Shown here: positions 1 to 7,584 of the stretch, piece after piece
Layout: the number at the start of each line of letters is the position of its first letter
How positions within the stretch are numbered: the first letter of the stretch is position 1
Assembly (NCBI GenBank): GCA_036783645.1
Contig: DAIPWT010000128.1
Coordinates: 1-20,014, forward strand
Length of the DNA: 20,014 bases
DNA from: UBA4732 sp002404095
Lineage (GTDB): Bacteria; Planctomycetota; Planctomycetia; Gemmatales; Gemmataceae
Direction of reading: 5' to 3'
Notes under the pieces: model-generated
Database searches by the model: none
The model's input: the letters and a program-made list of their open reading frames with translations, nothing else
Told to the model about the DNA's origin: nothing
Translations under genes and position numbers: made by a program

Positions 1-44
1 AATAGCTTGGAAGCTCTCACTTTGCGTCTTAATTCACGAGCATT

Positions 45-101
45 GGGCGTAAGCCCCCGGATTCTTTCAGCAACAGAACCAGAATCCGGGGGCTTACGCC
101 C
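45..101. repeat. Perfect inverted repeat, 21-base arms (repeat family R1)
   Basis: Positions 45-65 are the exact reverse complement of 81-101, separated by a 15-base loop (66-80). The arm is rich in G and C and contains the word GGGGGCTTACGCCC. It begins 19 bases after the end of the methyltransferase stop codon on the minus strand, so it would form a strong hairpin at the 3' end of that transcript. No clear T run follows. From memory similar words are dispersed in planctomycete genomes; that needs a genome search. Nothing else is visible in 1-120. Confidence 0.85.
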
Positions 102-120
102 CCGGCTCGCCAACTCTATT

Positions 121-882
121 CTAACAACGAACCGCAACGACTCGCAATCGGCGATAGTCGGCAACCCAACCGCCGTCGCGGAACAACTGCGGTCGAGCCG
201 CTTCCTCCACGTTCTGGAGGAATTCCTCGCGCCGTTCCGCGGGGAGCGACTCCAATGTCGGCCGACGGAACATTTTCACCCAATCGCGTAAGCCGTCGGC
301 GCGTTCCAGCGGCGTCGGCCGGTCGAACAGGAGCGCCGATTGCACTTCCAGCCCAGCCGCCTCCAACAGAGTCGCGTATTCGGACAAGCTCGGAAAGTAC
401 GATTGGGGAAGGTCGGCCGCTATACCCATCTGTTCGGCGGCATCGCGCAGAACGGCTAAGACGCGCCGGACGTTGCCGCGCCCGCCAAACTCGGCCACAA
501 ATCGGCCGCCGGGCCGCAGCGCGTCGCGCACGCATCGAATCACGGCTTCGGGCGGCTGGATCCAATGCAGCACTGCATTGGAGAAGATCGCATCGAACGG
601 CTCGGCGAACGTAAAATCGCGGGCGTCGCCTTGTATGAACTGCAATAGCGGGTAAGCAGAGCGCGCCTGTTCCAGCATTTCCGCCGAGTGATCCAGGCCG
701 ACGACCGTAGCGCCAGCCTGAGCTATTTGAGCGGTCAAATGTCCTGTACCACAGCCCAAGTCAAGGATGCGCTCGCCCGCCTTGGGCGCAAGCAGCCCCA
801 CAAGCGAGGCGCCGTATTGCCAGACGAACGCATGTTTATCGTTGTAGAGGCCGGCGTCCCAGCCTTGGTTGGGTGCGGACAT
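121..882 (-). CDS. Class I SAM-dependent methyltransferase
   Basis: This 253-residue protein is predicted to be a soluble cytoplasmic methyltransferase of the Methyltransf_11/25 type, resembling trans-aconitate methyltransferase-like proteins. The SAM-binding motif I reads ILDLGCGTGHLTAQ near residues 39-52, followed by the acidic-loop region VVGLDHSAEMLEQAR, the post-II region FDAIFSNAVLHWI and a LRPGGRFVAEFGG strand typical of the fold. The ATG at 882 is preferred over one at 915, because a GGAG sits 8 bases upstream and because the longer form would begin inside the R2 repeat. The substrate cannot be told from sequence. It is followed by a hairpin repeat (45-101) and preceded by the R2 cluster, so it is probably a single-gene unit. 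Confidence 0.9.
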   Translation of the reverse strand: MSAPNQGWDAGLYNDKHAFVWQYGASLVGLLAPKAGERILDLGCGTGHLTAQIAQAGATVVGLDHSAEMLEQARSAYPLLQFIQGDARDFTFAEPFDAIFSNAVLHWIQPPEAVIRCVRDALRPGGRFVAEFGGRGNVRRVLAVLRDAAEQMGIAADLPQSYFPSLSEYATLLEAAGLEVQSALLFDRPTPLERADGLRDWVKMFRRPTLESLPAERREEFLQNVEEAARPQLFRDGGWVADYRRLRVVAVRC

Positions 883-890
883 ATCGGCGC

Positions 891-994
891 TCCGAAAAGG
901 GCGGGGAGACCCCACCCCTACCGAGGAAAATCGCTGTAGGGGCGGGGTCTCCCCGCCCTTTCCGTAGGGGCGGGGTCTCCCCGCCCTTTTCGGA
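891..994. repeat. Three-copy palindromic repeat cluster (repeat family R2)
   Basis: A unit of about 31 bases occurs three times: inverted at 891-921, direct at 936-964 and direct at 964-994. The first and third copies match over 31 bases with one mismatch. Each unit contains its own hairpin, a 7-base stem GGCGGGG / CCCCGCC around TCT, and the outer copies can also pair with each other. The cluster starts 7 bases after the stop codon of the kinase gene on the minus strand and fills the whole gap up to the methyltransferase ribosome-binding site, which lies inside copy one. Confidence 0.9.
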
Positions 995-1001
995 TAGGCA
1001 C

Positions 1002-2174
1002 TCAGTGATGATTCGGCATGGTCGCCAGCAGTTCTTTAAGTTTCTGGGGATCGACCGGCTTCACCAAGTGATGATTGAAACCAGCCTCCGTGGTGCGCCG
1101 GTAATCCTCTTCCTGCCCCCAACCCGTCTGCGCGATCAGCACCACGCCATTGAGATGGGGCGAGGCCCGTATCTCGCGCGCCACCTCATACCCGTCCCGT
1201 CCCGGCAAGCCGATGTCCAAAAGCACCACGTCCGGCCGGTATTCCGTCGCCGCTTCCAACGCGCTGGCGCCGTCGTAGACCGTGCGTACGTTATTGCCCA
1301 TAAGCTCCAACAAGAGGGCCAGGCTGTCGGCGCCGTCTCGGTTGTCTTCCACGATCAGAATGCGCCGGGCGTGCGGGGCCGTCGCTTTTTGGGTTTGGCC
1401 GTCCGGCGCTTGCACCTCTTGGCGTTCCGGCTCCTCCGTCAGCAGCGGCAGGCGCACGACGAACTCGCTGCCGCGGCCGGGGCCGTCGCTGTAGGCTTCC
1501 ACCTTGCCGCCGTGCATCTCGACTAGCCCGCGCACCAGGCTCAGCCCGATGCCAAGTCCTCCCTGGGAACGCTCCTGGGGCCGGTCCACTTGAGTGAACA
1601 TCTCGAACACGAGCGGCAGCATGTCTTCGGGAATGCCGAGTCCGTTGTCGCACACACGCACGAGAGCTTCGCCTTCCCGCCGTTCGCTGGTCAACAAGAT
1701 GCGTCCGTTAGGCTTGGTATAGCGAGCGCTGTTGTTCAAGAGGTTCGATAGAACCTGCGCAAGCCGGGTGAGGTCGGCTTCCAGCCAGATCGGTTCCGGC
1801 GCCAGCTGGAGCGTCAACTCGTGGCCGGACGCTTCGATGAGAGGCCGGCTCGTCTCCACGGCGCTGTGGATGATCTTCGTCAGATCAACCCGCTCCTTGC
1901 GGAGTTCGACCTTGCCCCGCGTTATCCGGCTCACGTCCAACAGGTCGTCCACGAGCCGGACCATATGCCGCAATTGGCGGTCCATCACGTCCTTGGCCAA
2001 CTCAACCGCTTGAGCGTTGTCGCCCGCCAGACGTATGATTTGCAAGGCGTTGCGGATCGGGGCCAGCGGGTTGCGAAGCTCGTGGGCCAACGTGGCGAGG
2101 AACTCGTCCTTACGCCGGTCGGCCTCTTGCAAATCTTCACGCTTTTTCTGGTCCGTCAAGTCCGTAACGACCAT
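1002..2174 (-). CDS. Hybrid sensor histidine kinase with receiver domain (probably the 3' part of a broken KaiC-kinase gene)
   Basis: From the ATG at 2174 this frame encodes 390 residues. A HisKA domain carries the phospho-accepting histidine at residue 31 (HELRNPLAPIRNAL). The HATPase domain shows an N box (VLSNLLNNSARYT, near 141-153), a G1 box (CDNGLGIPEDM, near 175-185) and a G2 box (GGLGIGLSLVRG, near 206-216). A C-terminal receiver domain has acidic residues E276/D277, phospho-acceptor D320 (LLDIGLPGRDGY), T350 and K372. It is therefore complete as a hybrid kinase core, cytoplasmic, without a sensor or membrane segment. The open frame extends further upstream to 2606, but that part is out-of-frame KaiC sequence. 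The first residues (MVVTDLTDQKKRE) look like the tail of a PAC motif, so an upstream sensory part is probably missing. Whether 2174 is used as a start is uncertain. Confidence 0.75.
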   Translation of the reverse strand: MVVTDLTDQKKREDLQEADRRKDEFLATLAHELRNPLAPIRNALQIIRLAGDNAQAVELAKDVMDRQLRHMVRLVDDLLDVSRITRGKVELRKERVDLTKIIHSAVETSRPLIEASGHELTLQLAPEPIWLEADLTRLAQVLSNLLNNSARYTKPNGRILLTSERREGEALVRVCDNGLGIPEDMLPLVFEMFTQVDRPQERSQGGLGIGLSLVRGLVEMHGGKVEAYSDGPGRGSEFVVRLPLLTEEPERQEVQAPDGQTQKATAPHARRILIVEDNRDGADSLALLLELMGNNVRTVYDGASALEAATEYRPDVVLLDIGLPGRDGYEVAREIRASPHLNGVVLIAQTGWGQEEDYRRTTEAGFNHHLVKPVDPQKLKELLATMPNHH

Positions 2175-3262
2175 GCACAACGCCGCCGTCGCGTTCGATG
2201 TTTCGCAAAAGGATCCACGTGTCGATGATGGAGGAAATCCCCACCTCCGTATCTTCCAGGTTATTGCCGCCGTGGGTGAGGTTGGTGAAGACGCCAGTGA
2301 TCCCCCGGCTCTTGAGGAAATCCACCAGGCGCACCAACATGGCGCCGGCCTCCGACGTGGTGCCCTGCGAGATGAAGTTGCTAATCGGATCGACCACCAC
2401 GGCCCGCGGCTGGAAGTCGCCGACCAGCTTGTACATCTGCGCCAAGTGCATTTCCAGGCCGTGCAGCGTGGGCAGTGCGGAGTGGATGCGCAGCAGCCCC
2501 TTTTCCACCCACCGCCCCACGTCCAGTCCGATGGAGTGCATATTGCGGGTAAGTTGACTTTGGGATTCCTCAAAGGAGAAATAGAGGCAGCGTTCCCCCC
2601 GCTCACAGGCCGCGACGGCGAAGTGGACCGCCGCGCTGGTCTTGCCGGCGCCCGCCGTGCCGGAAATCAGGACGCTCGTGCCCCGGAAATACCCCTTGCC
2701 GCCGAGCATCTCGTCCAGACCTTTAATGCCGGTCGAAATCCGCTCGGTGGAAGCGGGGTGGTCCATTCCCGCCGACGTGATCGGGACGACCGAGATGCCG
2801 TTTTCGTCGATGATGAAGGGGAACTCGTTGGTGCCGTGGGCCGAGCCTCGGTACTTGACGACCCGCAGGCGCCGGGTGGAGACCTGCGCCGTCACTCGAT
2901 GGTCGAGCAGGATCACGCAGTCGGAGACGAACTCTTCCAAACCGTGCCGAGTCAGCGCCCCCCTCCTCCTCGTTCGCCCGTAATGACGGCGGTTACGCCT
3001 TTCTCTTTCAGCCAGCGGAAGAGACGGCGGATTTCCGAGCGCAAAATGCCGCTGTCGGAGAGGCCGCTGAAAAGCGTACGGCCCCGTGAACAAGGAACTC
3101 AATGGCGAGCAGGGTTTTGCCGCACCCGGCGGCGCCGCACACGAGGGTCGGCCTCCCTTTCGGCAAGCCGCCGCCGGTCACTTCGTCAAGCCCTTGGATG
3201 CCCGTAGGACACTTAGGCAAAGAAAGGTCAGTCGCTTCGTGGTTGTCTTTGGCTTTGGTCAT
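2137..3262 (-). pseudogene. KaiC-like circadian-clock family ATPase, broken
   Basis: A two-domain KaiC-like RecA-fold ATPase is recognisable but split between frames. The N-terminal piece starts at ATG 3262 (MTKAKDNHEATD) and carries CPTGIQGLDEVTGGGLPKG and Walker A GAAGCGKT, then at about 3072-3082 it jumps from IEFLVHGA straight to LFSGLSDSGILRSEIRRL in another frame. About 90-100 residues of domain one, including its catalytic glutamates and Walker B, appear deleted. A second break lies at the C6 run 2958-2963, where one additional base would join ITGERGGG to ALTRHGLEEFVSD. Domain two is intact: GIKGLDEMLGG, Walker A SGTAGAGKT, the EE pair in FSFEES and Walker B VVVDPIS. It ends at about 2185-2192, just after RNIERDG, where the frame of the histidine kinase takes over. 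The three breaks argue for a pseudogene; the homopolymer break alone could be a sequencing error. Confidence 0.8.
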
Positions 3263-3323
3263 CGACGTTCCCCGGAACACTTGCGTTGTCCAAAGAACAT
3301 TCTAGGCGCGCGGGCGGCAAAAT

Positions 3324-3385
3324 TTTAGCCGCGACCCGAAGGGGAGCGCTCTGACCAGAGCGCTCCCCTTCGGGTCGCGGCTAAA
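3324..3385. repeat. Perfect palindrome, 30-base arms with 2-base centre (repeat family R3, copy 1)
   Basis: Positions 3324-3353 are the exact reverse complement of 3356-3385 with only AC between them. The arm includes TTTAGCCGCGACCCGAAGGG. It starts 22 bases after the end of the DUF1501 no. 1 stop codon on the minus strand, and AAAATTTT follows the stem in the direction of transcription, so terminator action is plausible. A single-arm relative lies at 7552-7576. Confidence 0.93.
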
Positions 3386-3407
3386 CGATTCAACCGCGCC
3401 GGCTGTC

Positions 3408-4748
3408 TCAGGCCAGCAGCTTCTCAATCACGCGGCCCTCGCGGAACAGCTGAATCGGCCGGCCCGTCGAGGTCTGCATTTCCGTATGCGGGTCGATGCC
3501 CAGACAGTGAAAGATCGTCGAGGAAACGTCGTCCGGTGTGCAGGGTTCGGTCGCCGGGGCCATGCCCTGCGCGTCGGTGGCACCGTGGGCGTAACCGCGT
3601 TTGATACCGCCGCCGGCCAACAGCACCGCCATCGACCGCGCCCAATGGTCGCGGCCGGCGTTCTTGTTTACCTTCGGCGTCCGGCCAAACTCGCCGGCGC
3701 AGTAAACGATCGTCCGCTCCAACATGCCGCGGTCGGTCAGATCCTGGATCAGCGTCGAAAGCGTCTGATCCAGCTGCGGCAGCCGCTGCTTCGACAGCGC
3801 CTCGAAGTTCTTGCCGTGCGTGTCCCAGCCGCCCATGCTGATGGTCACGAAACGCACGCCGGCCTCGACCAGCCGCCGCGCCGCCAACGCCCCTTGGCCG
3901 AAACCGTCCGCGCCGTAGGCGTCGCGCAGTTCTTGCTTCTCTTGCGTGAGGTCGAACGCCTTCTTCGTCTTGTCGGAACGCAGGATTTCCAGAGCCTTCT
4001 TGTGAAAGGCGTCAAGGCCGTCCACTAGGTCGCCGGACTTGTCGGCGGCGCGAAAGGCGCCGTCGAAGTCGTTCAACAGCTTATTGCGATCTTCCAACTC
4101 GTCCAAGGTGAAGCCGGTCGGCAACTGGATGCCGCGGACGCGGAAGTTCGCTTTGCCGCCCTTGCCTGCCTTGCCGCCGTCGCCCTCGATGACGAACGGG
4201 TTGTATGCCGTGCCGAGGTAGCCGGCCGCGTTACCGTTGCGCGATTCGCCGAAGGAGACGAACGGCGGTACGCCTTGTTGCTGCGACATCAGCCGCGTGG
4301 TCAGCGAGCCGAGGACCGGATATTGCACCGCCGGCGTCGGCTTGTTGCCGGTCTGCATGAAGACCGTGGCGGGGCCGTGCGACGGGATGGTGTGGTTGAG
4401 CGAGCGGACCAGGGTGACGCGGTCGCAGACTTTGGCGGTCTTTGAAAGGTGTTCGCAGATTTGAACACCGTCGGCGCTGGTGGCGATGGACTTGAACTCG
4501 CCGCGAATCTCGGTCGGGGCGTTCGGTTTGAGATCCCACATGTCGATGGTTGCGGGGCCGCCGCCTAGCCATAGCAGGATAACGGCGTCAGCGCGGGGTT
4601 TTAGCCCGCCTGCGGATTCCGCAGCCTTCGCCTGACTTTCCAGGCGCAGCAATTGCGGCAGCGTCAGGCCGAAGAGGCCGGCCGCGCCGATCTTGATGAA
4701 GTCGCGGCGATGAAAGCCTTCGCAGTCGGTCGTGAAACGTGATGTCAT
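3408..4748 (-). CDS. DUF1501 family Tat-exported protein (no. 1)
   Basis: This 446-residue protein belongs to the DUF1501 family, secreted proteins with a distant sulfatase/alkaline-phosphatase-like fold that are abundant in planctomycetes; their exact activity is not established. A twin-arginine signal is clear: RRDFIKIGAAGLFGLTLP at residues 14-31. Family motifs include AVILLWLGGGPATIDMWDLK, the HTIPSHGPATVF segment, GGWDTHGKNFE, and GEFGRTPKVN with GRDHW near the C-terminal third, which hold the candidate metal-binding acidic and histidine residues. The ATG at 4748 is chosen because GAGGA lies upstream and because it puts the twin arginines close to the N-terminus; a start at 4787 is less likely. 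It follows its DUF1549/DUF1553 partner on the same strand, 203 bases downstream and separated by the R4 palindrome. Confidence 0.92.
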   Translation of the reverse strand: MTSRFTTDCEGFHRRDFIKIGAAGLFGLTLPQLLRLESQAKAAESAGGLKPRADAVILLWLGGGPATIDMWDLKPNAPTEIRGEFKSIATSADGVQICEHLSKTAKVCDRVTLVRSLNHTIPSHGPATVFMQTGNKPTPAVQYPVLGSLTTRLMSQQQGVPPFVSFGESRNGNAAGYLGTAYNPFVIEGDGGKAGKGGKANFRVRGIQLPTGFTLDELEDRNKLLNDFDGAFRAADKSGDLVDGLDAFHKKALEILRSDKTKKAFDLTQEKQELRDAYGADGFGQGALAARRLVEAGVRFVTISMGGWDTHGKNFEALSKQRLPQLDQTLSTLIQDLTDRGMLERTIVYCAGEFGRTPKVNKNAGRDHWARSMAVLLAGGGIKRGYAHGATDAQGMAPATEPCTPDDVSSTIFHCLGIDPHTEMQTSTGRPIQLFREGRVIEKLLA

Positions 4749-4802
4749 GATAAAGTCCTCTTGTTTTGATGCCGTCGCGGAAACCAACTCCGGGCGCTTA
4801 CC

Positions 4803-4923
4803 AGTACTTTCATAATGTACTCCTCACGCTCCGCGTGAGGAACAACGAACGCCCATAATGTACTCCTCACGCTCTGCTCGCCGTTCCTCACGCGGAGCGT
4901 GAGGAGTACATTATGAAGGTACT
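4803..4923. repeat. Inverted repeat, 41-base arms, plus partial third copy (repeat family R4)
   Basis: Positions 4803-4843 pair with 4883-4923 over 41 bases with one mismatch. A partial third copy beginning CATAATGTACTCCTCACGCT lies between them at 4854-4873. Each arm also contains its own hairpin, CCTCACGC / GCGTGAGG. On the minus strand the element starts 28 bases after the DUF1549/DUF1553 no. 1 stop and ends shortly before the DUF1501 no. 1 gene, so it could attenuate transcription between the two partner genes. Confidence 0.92.
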
Positions 4924-4951
4924 GTTACGCGACCCGGCTCGCCCTGATGGT

Positions 4952-7363
4952 TCAATGATTCAGGATGAACTCACTCGTATTGACCAACGCCCACAGCGCG
5001 TCGGCGAACGCTGTGCGACGATCTTTGTGCGTCGCCCGATACGCGGTGAACTTCTCACGTTCCTTGTTGGTCGGCAACCGCGTCAGCGCGGCGAGAAACA
5101 ATTCGTCGAGCGCCTCGTCGTCGTCCTTATGGTCGGCCAGCAACTGCTTGAGCCGGTTGTCCGGCGCCTTGATTTTGTTGACGAGCGTATCGTCGGCCAT
5201 CAGGAACAGCTTCTGCGTCAGGCCGGGGTCGGAGGAGCGTTCGCAGTCGCAAGCGGTAGTACGCTGGGGCCGACCGAAGACGCGGAAGGCCAGCGCGACC
5301 GAGCCGTTAACGCGGCTGGCGCCGATCTCGACGGCCCGGCAGTCCGGCGGCGCGTCGTTGCCAAACTTCTCCTTGACGCCGACCGCGTCGTTCAGCACGT
5401 CCACCACAACCTCGGCCATCATCGGCCGGAGGTAGCTGTGCGAATAGTTGGAGCGGTCCAGCCGGTTCGTGGCGTTGACGCTCGAACTCAGCTGGTAGGC
5501 GCGCGAGTTCAGAATGGTACGCTCCAACTGCCGGATGTCATATTTACCCCTCAAGAAATCCTTTGCGAGGGCGTCGAGCAGCTTAGGGTTGGAGGGCGGG
5601 TTGGCCAGCGAGAAATTGTCCACCGGATCGACGACGCCGACGCCGAAGTAGTGGCCCCAAACGCGGTTAGCGAAGGCGCGGGCGAAGAACGGATTGTCGG
5701 AGGCGTCCATCCAGTCGAACAACGCCTGGCGCGGGTCTTGTCCTTTTTCGACTAAGATATTGGGGCCGCCGAGCGCTTTGGGCGCCAGCGGTTTGTTCGT
5801 CTCAGGGTTCAGCAGGGCGCCGCCGTTGCCGCCTTTGCCGCCGGAGAAGGCGCCGACGTAAATTTCGCGGATCGGTGGAATCTGGTTCTTGGGTTCGCTT
5901 TTCTTCTTACGCTCGGCGTTCTCGTCGTCGAAGACCTTCTTGGCGTCCGGCGAAATGCCGAAGCTCACGGCAGCGAATACATTGGCGTAGGCGCGATAAT
6001 CGACCTGCGTCCAGCGGTCGAAGGGGTGCTTGTGACACTGGGCGCACTCGACGCGGACGCCGAGAAAGGCGGCGGCGGTCTTCTCGCCCCACTGGTCGGG
6101 CGTCACTGCTTGCTGCCGCCGCCAAAACAGATCGAGAGTTTCTCTATCCGCGTAGGCGTTCGTCCAGCCTTTGTCCTCGGCTTCCTCTCGTTCCTTGAAC
6201 TGTTTGAGATACTCTTCCGGCGACAAGCCGTCGCGGCTGGTGGCGCAGAGGACGCCGTGAACGAGCTGGTCATAGGGCATGTTCTCCGCGATGCGCTTGC
6301 GGAACCAGTCGTGCCACATTTGGCTGAGCTTGGCCCGTTGTTTCTGCGGATTCTCCAAAAGATCCGTATTGTCGCCCGTAATGTCACAGAACTTCGTGGC
6401 CCACAACGCCGCGTGCATCGGGTGTTCAAGCAATTCGTCGATCTTCCGCGCCCGCTTGTCCGGCCGCGTATCAGCGAGGAAGTCCCGCGCCTCTTGCGGA
6501 GTCGGCAGTGCGCCGTTCACGTCAATGGTGACGCGGCGGAGAAATTCGTTGTCGCTGGACAAGTCGCTAGGGAGGATATTGAGGCGCTTGAGTTTGGCGA
6601 AGACTTCGTGATCGATGAAGTTAATTTCCGGCACGTCGGGGTAACGGGCGCCTGGCGCGGACTCAACTGGCGCCATGACGCGCACCGGCGTCACGCTGCC
6701 GCGATAGGAGACGATGACCGCCGTGTCGCCGGGCCGCAACGCCTTGAGTTGGCCCAGTGGGTTGACCTCCACGACGCTATCGTCGTTGGTGCGGAAGTCG
6801 CACAGCGGCGTGACGTCCTCTTTCGCGCCGTCCCCGAAAACGGCTTCGACCCGGAGCTGACCGCTCAGGCCAGCCTTCGCAAACGCATACTCGGGAGGGT
6901 TAATGGAGATGGAGGCGATGTCGCCGCTGCCCTTGTTCCAATGGGCGCCCTGGACGATCCACTCACGGAACAGCTGGTAAGGCCAGGAGCCTTTGGCGAA
7001 GCGCTTCTGGCCGCCATGTTCGATCTGGCCGGTAGCCTTGAGAAGAATGAGGCTGGCGTCAGGATCGGCGCGGTTAATGCGCCGGCCTTCGAGGTCGTGC
7101 GTCAGGGCGATGTAGTCCTTCTCGGGGTCGTAGCCGAAGAGGGACAGTCGCAGACCGCCCTTGCCCTGGAAGGAGCCGTGGCAGGAGCCGGAGTTGCAGC
7201 CCATGCGGCCGAACAGGCCCATGATGTGGCGCTCGAAATCGACTTTTTGTACCGTAGCGCCGCCGGGCAAACGCACCTCGGCGCGAACGGGGCCGGCCGA
7301 GACAGTGAGTACCGTAACGGCAAAGAGGGCGGTCCCGAAGCGGGTGAAGCAGGCGGCTTGCAT
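4952..7363 (-). CDS. DUF1549/DUF1553 cytochrome-like secreted protein (no. 1)
   Basis: An 803-residue exported protein of the planctomycete PSCyt2/PSD1 type. A signal peptide is visible (TALFAVTVLTVSAGPVRA, about residues 11-28). A first haem-type motif CNSGSCHG (residues 56-63, spacing C-x4-CH) is followed by a bacterial Ig-like stretch at about 155-232 (KEDVTPLCDFRTNDDSVVEV), the DUF1549 domain from about 245 with a canonical CAQCHKHPFDRW (C440-H444), and DUF1553 over about 540-780 (NPFFARAFANRVWGHYFGVG, LNSRAYQLSSSVN, RPMMAEVVVDVL). The ATG at 7363 has GAGAGGA upstream and directly precedes the signal peptide; the open frame to 7516 adds a charged leader with no export signal. Its role is unknown; these proteins usually travel with a DUF1501 partner, here the next gene downstream. 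Confidence 0.92.
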   Translation of the reverse strand: MQAACFTRFGTALFAVTVLTVSAGPVRAEVRLPGGATVQKVDFERHIMGLFGRMGCNSGSCHGSFQGKGGLRLSLFGYDPEKDYIALTHDLEGRRINRADPDASLILLKATGQIEHGGQKRFAKGSWPYQLFREWIVQGAHWNKGSGDIASISINPPEYAFAKAGLSGQLRVEAVFGDGAKEDVTPLCDFRTNDDSVVEVNPLGQLKALRPGDTAVIVSYRGSVTPVRVMAPVESAPGARYPDVPEINFIDHEVFAKLKRLNILPSDLSSDNEFLRRVTIDVNGALPTPQEARDFLADTRPDKRARKIDELLEHPMHAALWATKFCDITGDNTDLLENPQKQRAKLSQMWHDWFRKRIAENMPYDQLVHGVLCATSRDGLSPEEYLKQFKEREEAEDKGWTNAYADRETLDLFWRRQQAVTPDQWGEKTAAAFLGVRVECAQCHKHPFDRWTQVDYRAYANVFAAVSFGISPDAKKVFDDENAERKKKSEPKNQIPPIREIYVGAFSGGKGGNGGALLNPETNKPLAPKALGGPNILVEKGQDPRQALFDWMDASDNPFFARAFANRVWGHYFGVGVVDPVDNFSLANPPSNPKLLDALAKDFLRGKYDIRQLERTILNSRAYQLSSSVNATNRLDRSNYSHSYLRPMMAEVVVDVLNDAVGVKEKFGNDAPPDCRAVEIGASRVNGSVALAFRVFGRPQRTTACDCERSSDPGLTQKLFLMADDTLVNKIKAPDNRLKQLLADHKDDDEALDELFLAALTRLPTNKEREKFTAYRATHKDRRTAFADALWALVNTSEFILNH

Positions 7364-7551
7364 CCCACGATCCTCTCGGTAATGCGGTTCCTTGTCGTGG
7401 TTCGACAGGGAACAAATAGGCAGGTCGGCAGGCAGGCAACCAAGCGGCGGGCGAGGTTCAACCTGTATTGTACCCCGAGCAAAGTCAAAAGTATCGCGCC
7501 CCGGATGGAAAAGCAAGAAGTTTCTGGATAAGCGCGCCGTTTACCGTTTCG

Positions 7552-7576
7552 TTTAGCCGCGACCCGAAGGGAAGCG
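7552..7576. repeat. Single-arm copy of repeat family R3 (copy 2)
   Basis: TTTAGCCGCGACCCGAAGGG here repeats one arm of the 3324-3385 palindrome, with the match continuing into GAAGCGC where the other copy has GGAGCGC. The opposite arm is missing, so no hairpin forms. It lies 8 bases after the end of the PPC-protein stop codon on the minus strand. Confidence 0.8.
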
Positions 7577-7584
7577 CGCCCCTG

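Noticed and set aside
891..994. CRISPR-like array in the three-copy repeat
   Set aside because: One copy is inverted, spacers are nearly absent (14 and 0 bases), and no cas gene is present.
2175..2606. N-terminal extension of the kinase frame to 2606
   Set aside because: The residues are Trp/Ser/Arg-rich nonsense from out-of-frame KaiC sequence; the same bases in the neighbouring frame encode clear KaiC domain two.
2958..2963. Programmed frameshift at the C6/G6 run in the KaiC gene
   Set aside because: The gene also has a large in-gene deletion and a further frame switch, so decay or a sequence error explains it better than recoding.
2017..3207. 396-residue open frame on the plus strand
   Set aside because: Antisense to the KaiC/kinase locus; its length is a by-product of GC-rich codon bias. 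No family recognised.
4913..5755. 280-residue open frame on the plus strand starting inside the R4 repeat
   Set aside because: Shadow of the DUF1549/DUF1553 gene; the start lies in a palindromic repeat and no ribosome-binding site is evident.
6026..7531. 501-residue open frame on the plus strand
   Set aside because: It is fully antisense to the DUF1549/DUF1553 no. 1 gene, has no recognisable domain, and has the Arg/Val/Gly-rich composition of a GC-rich shadow frame.
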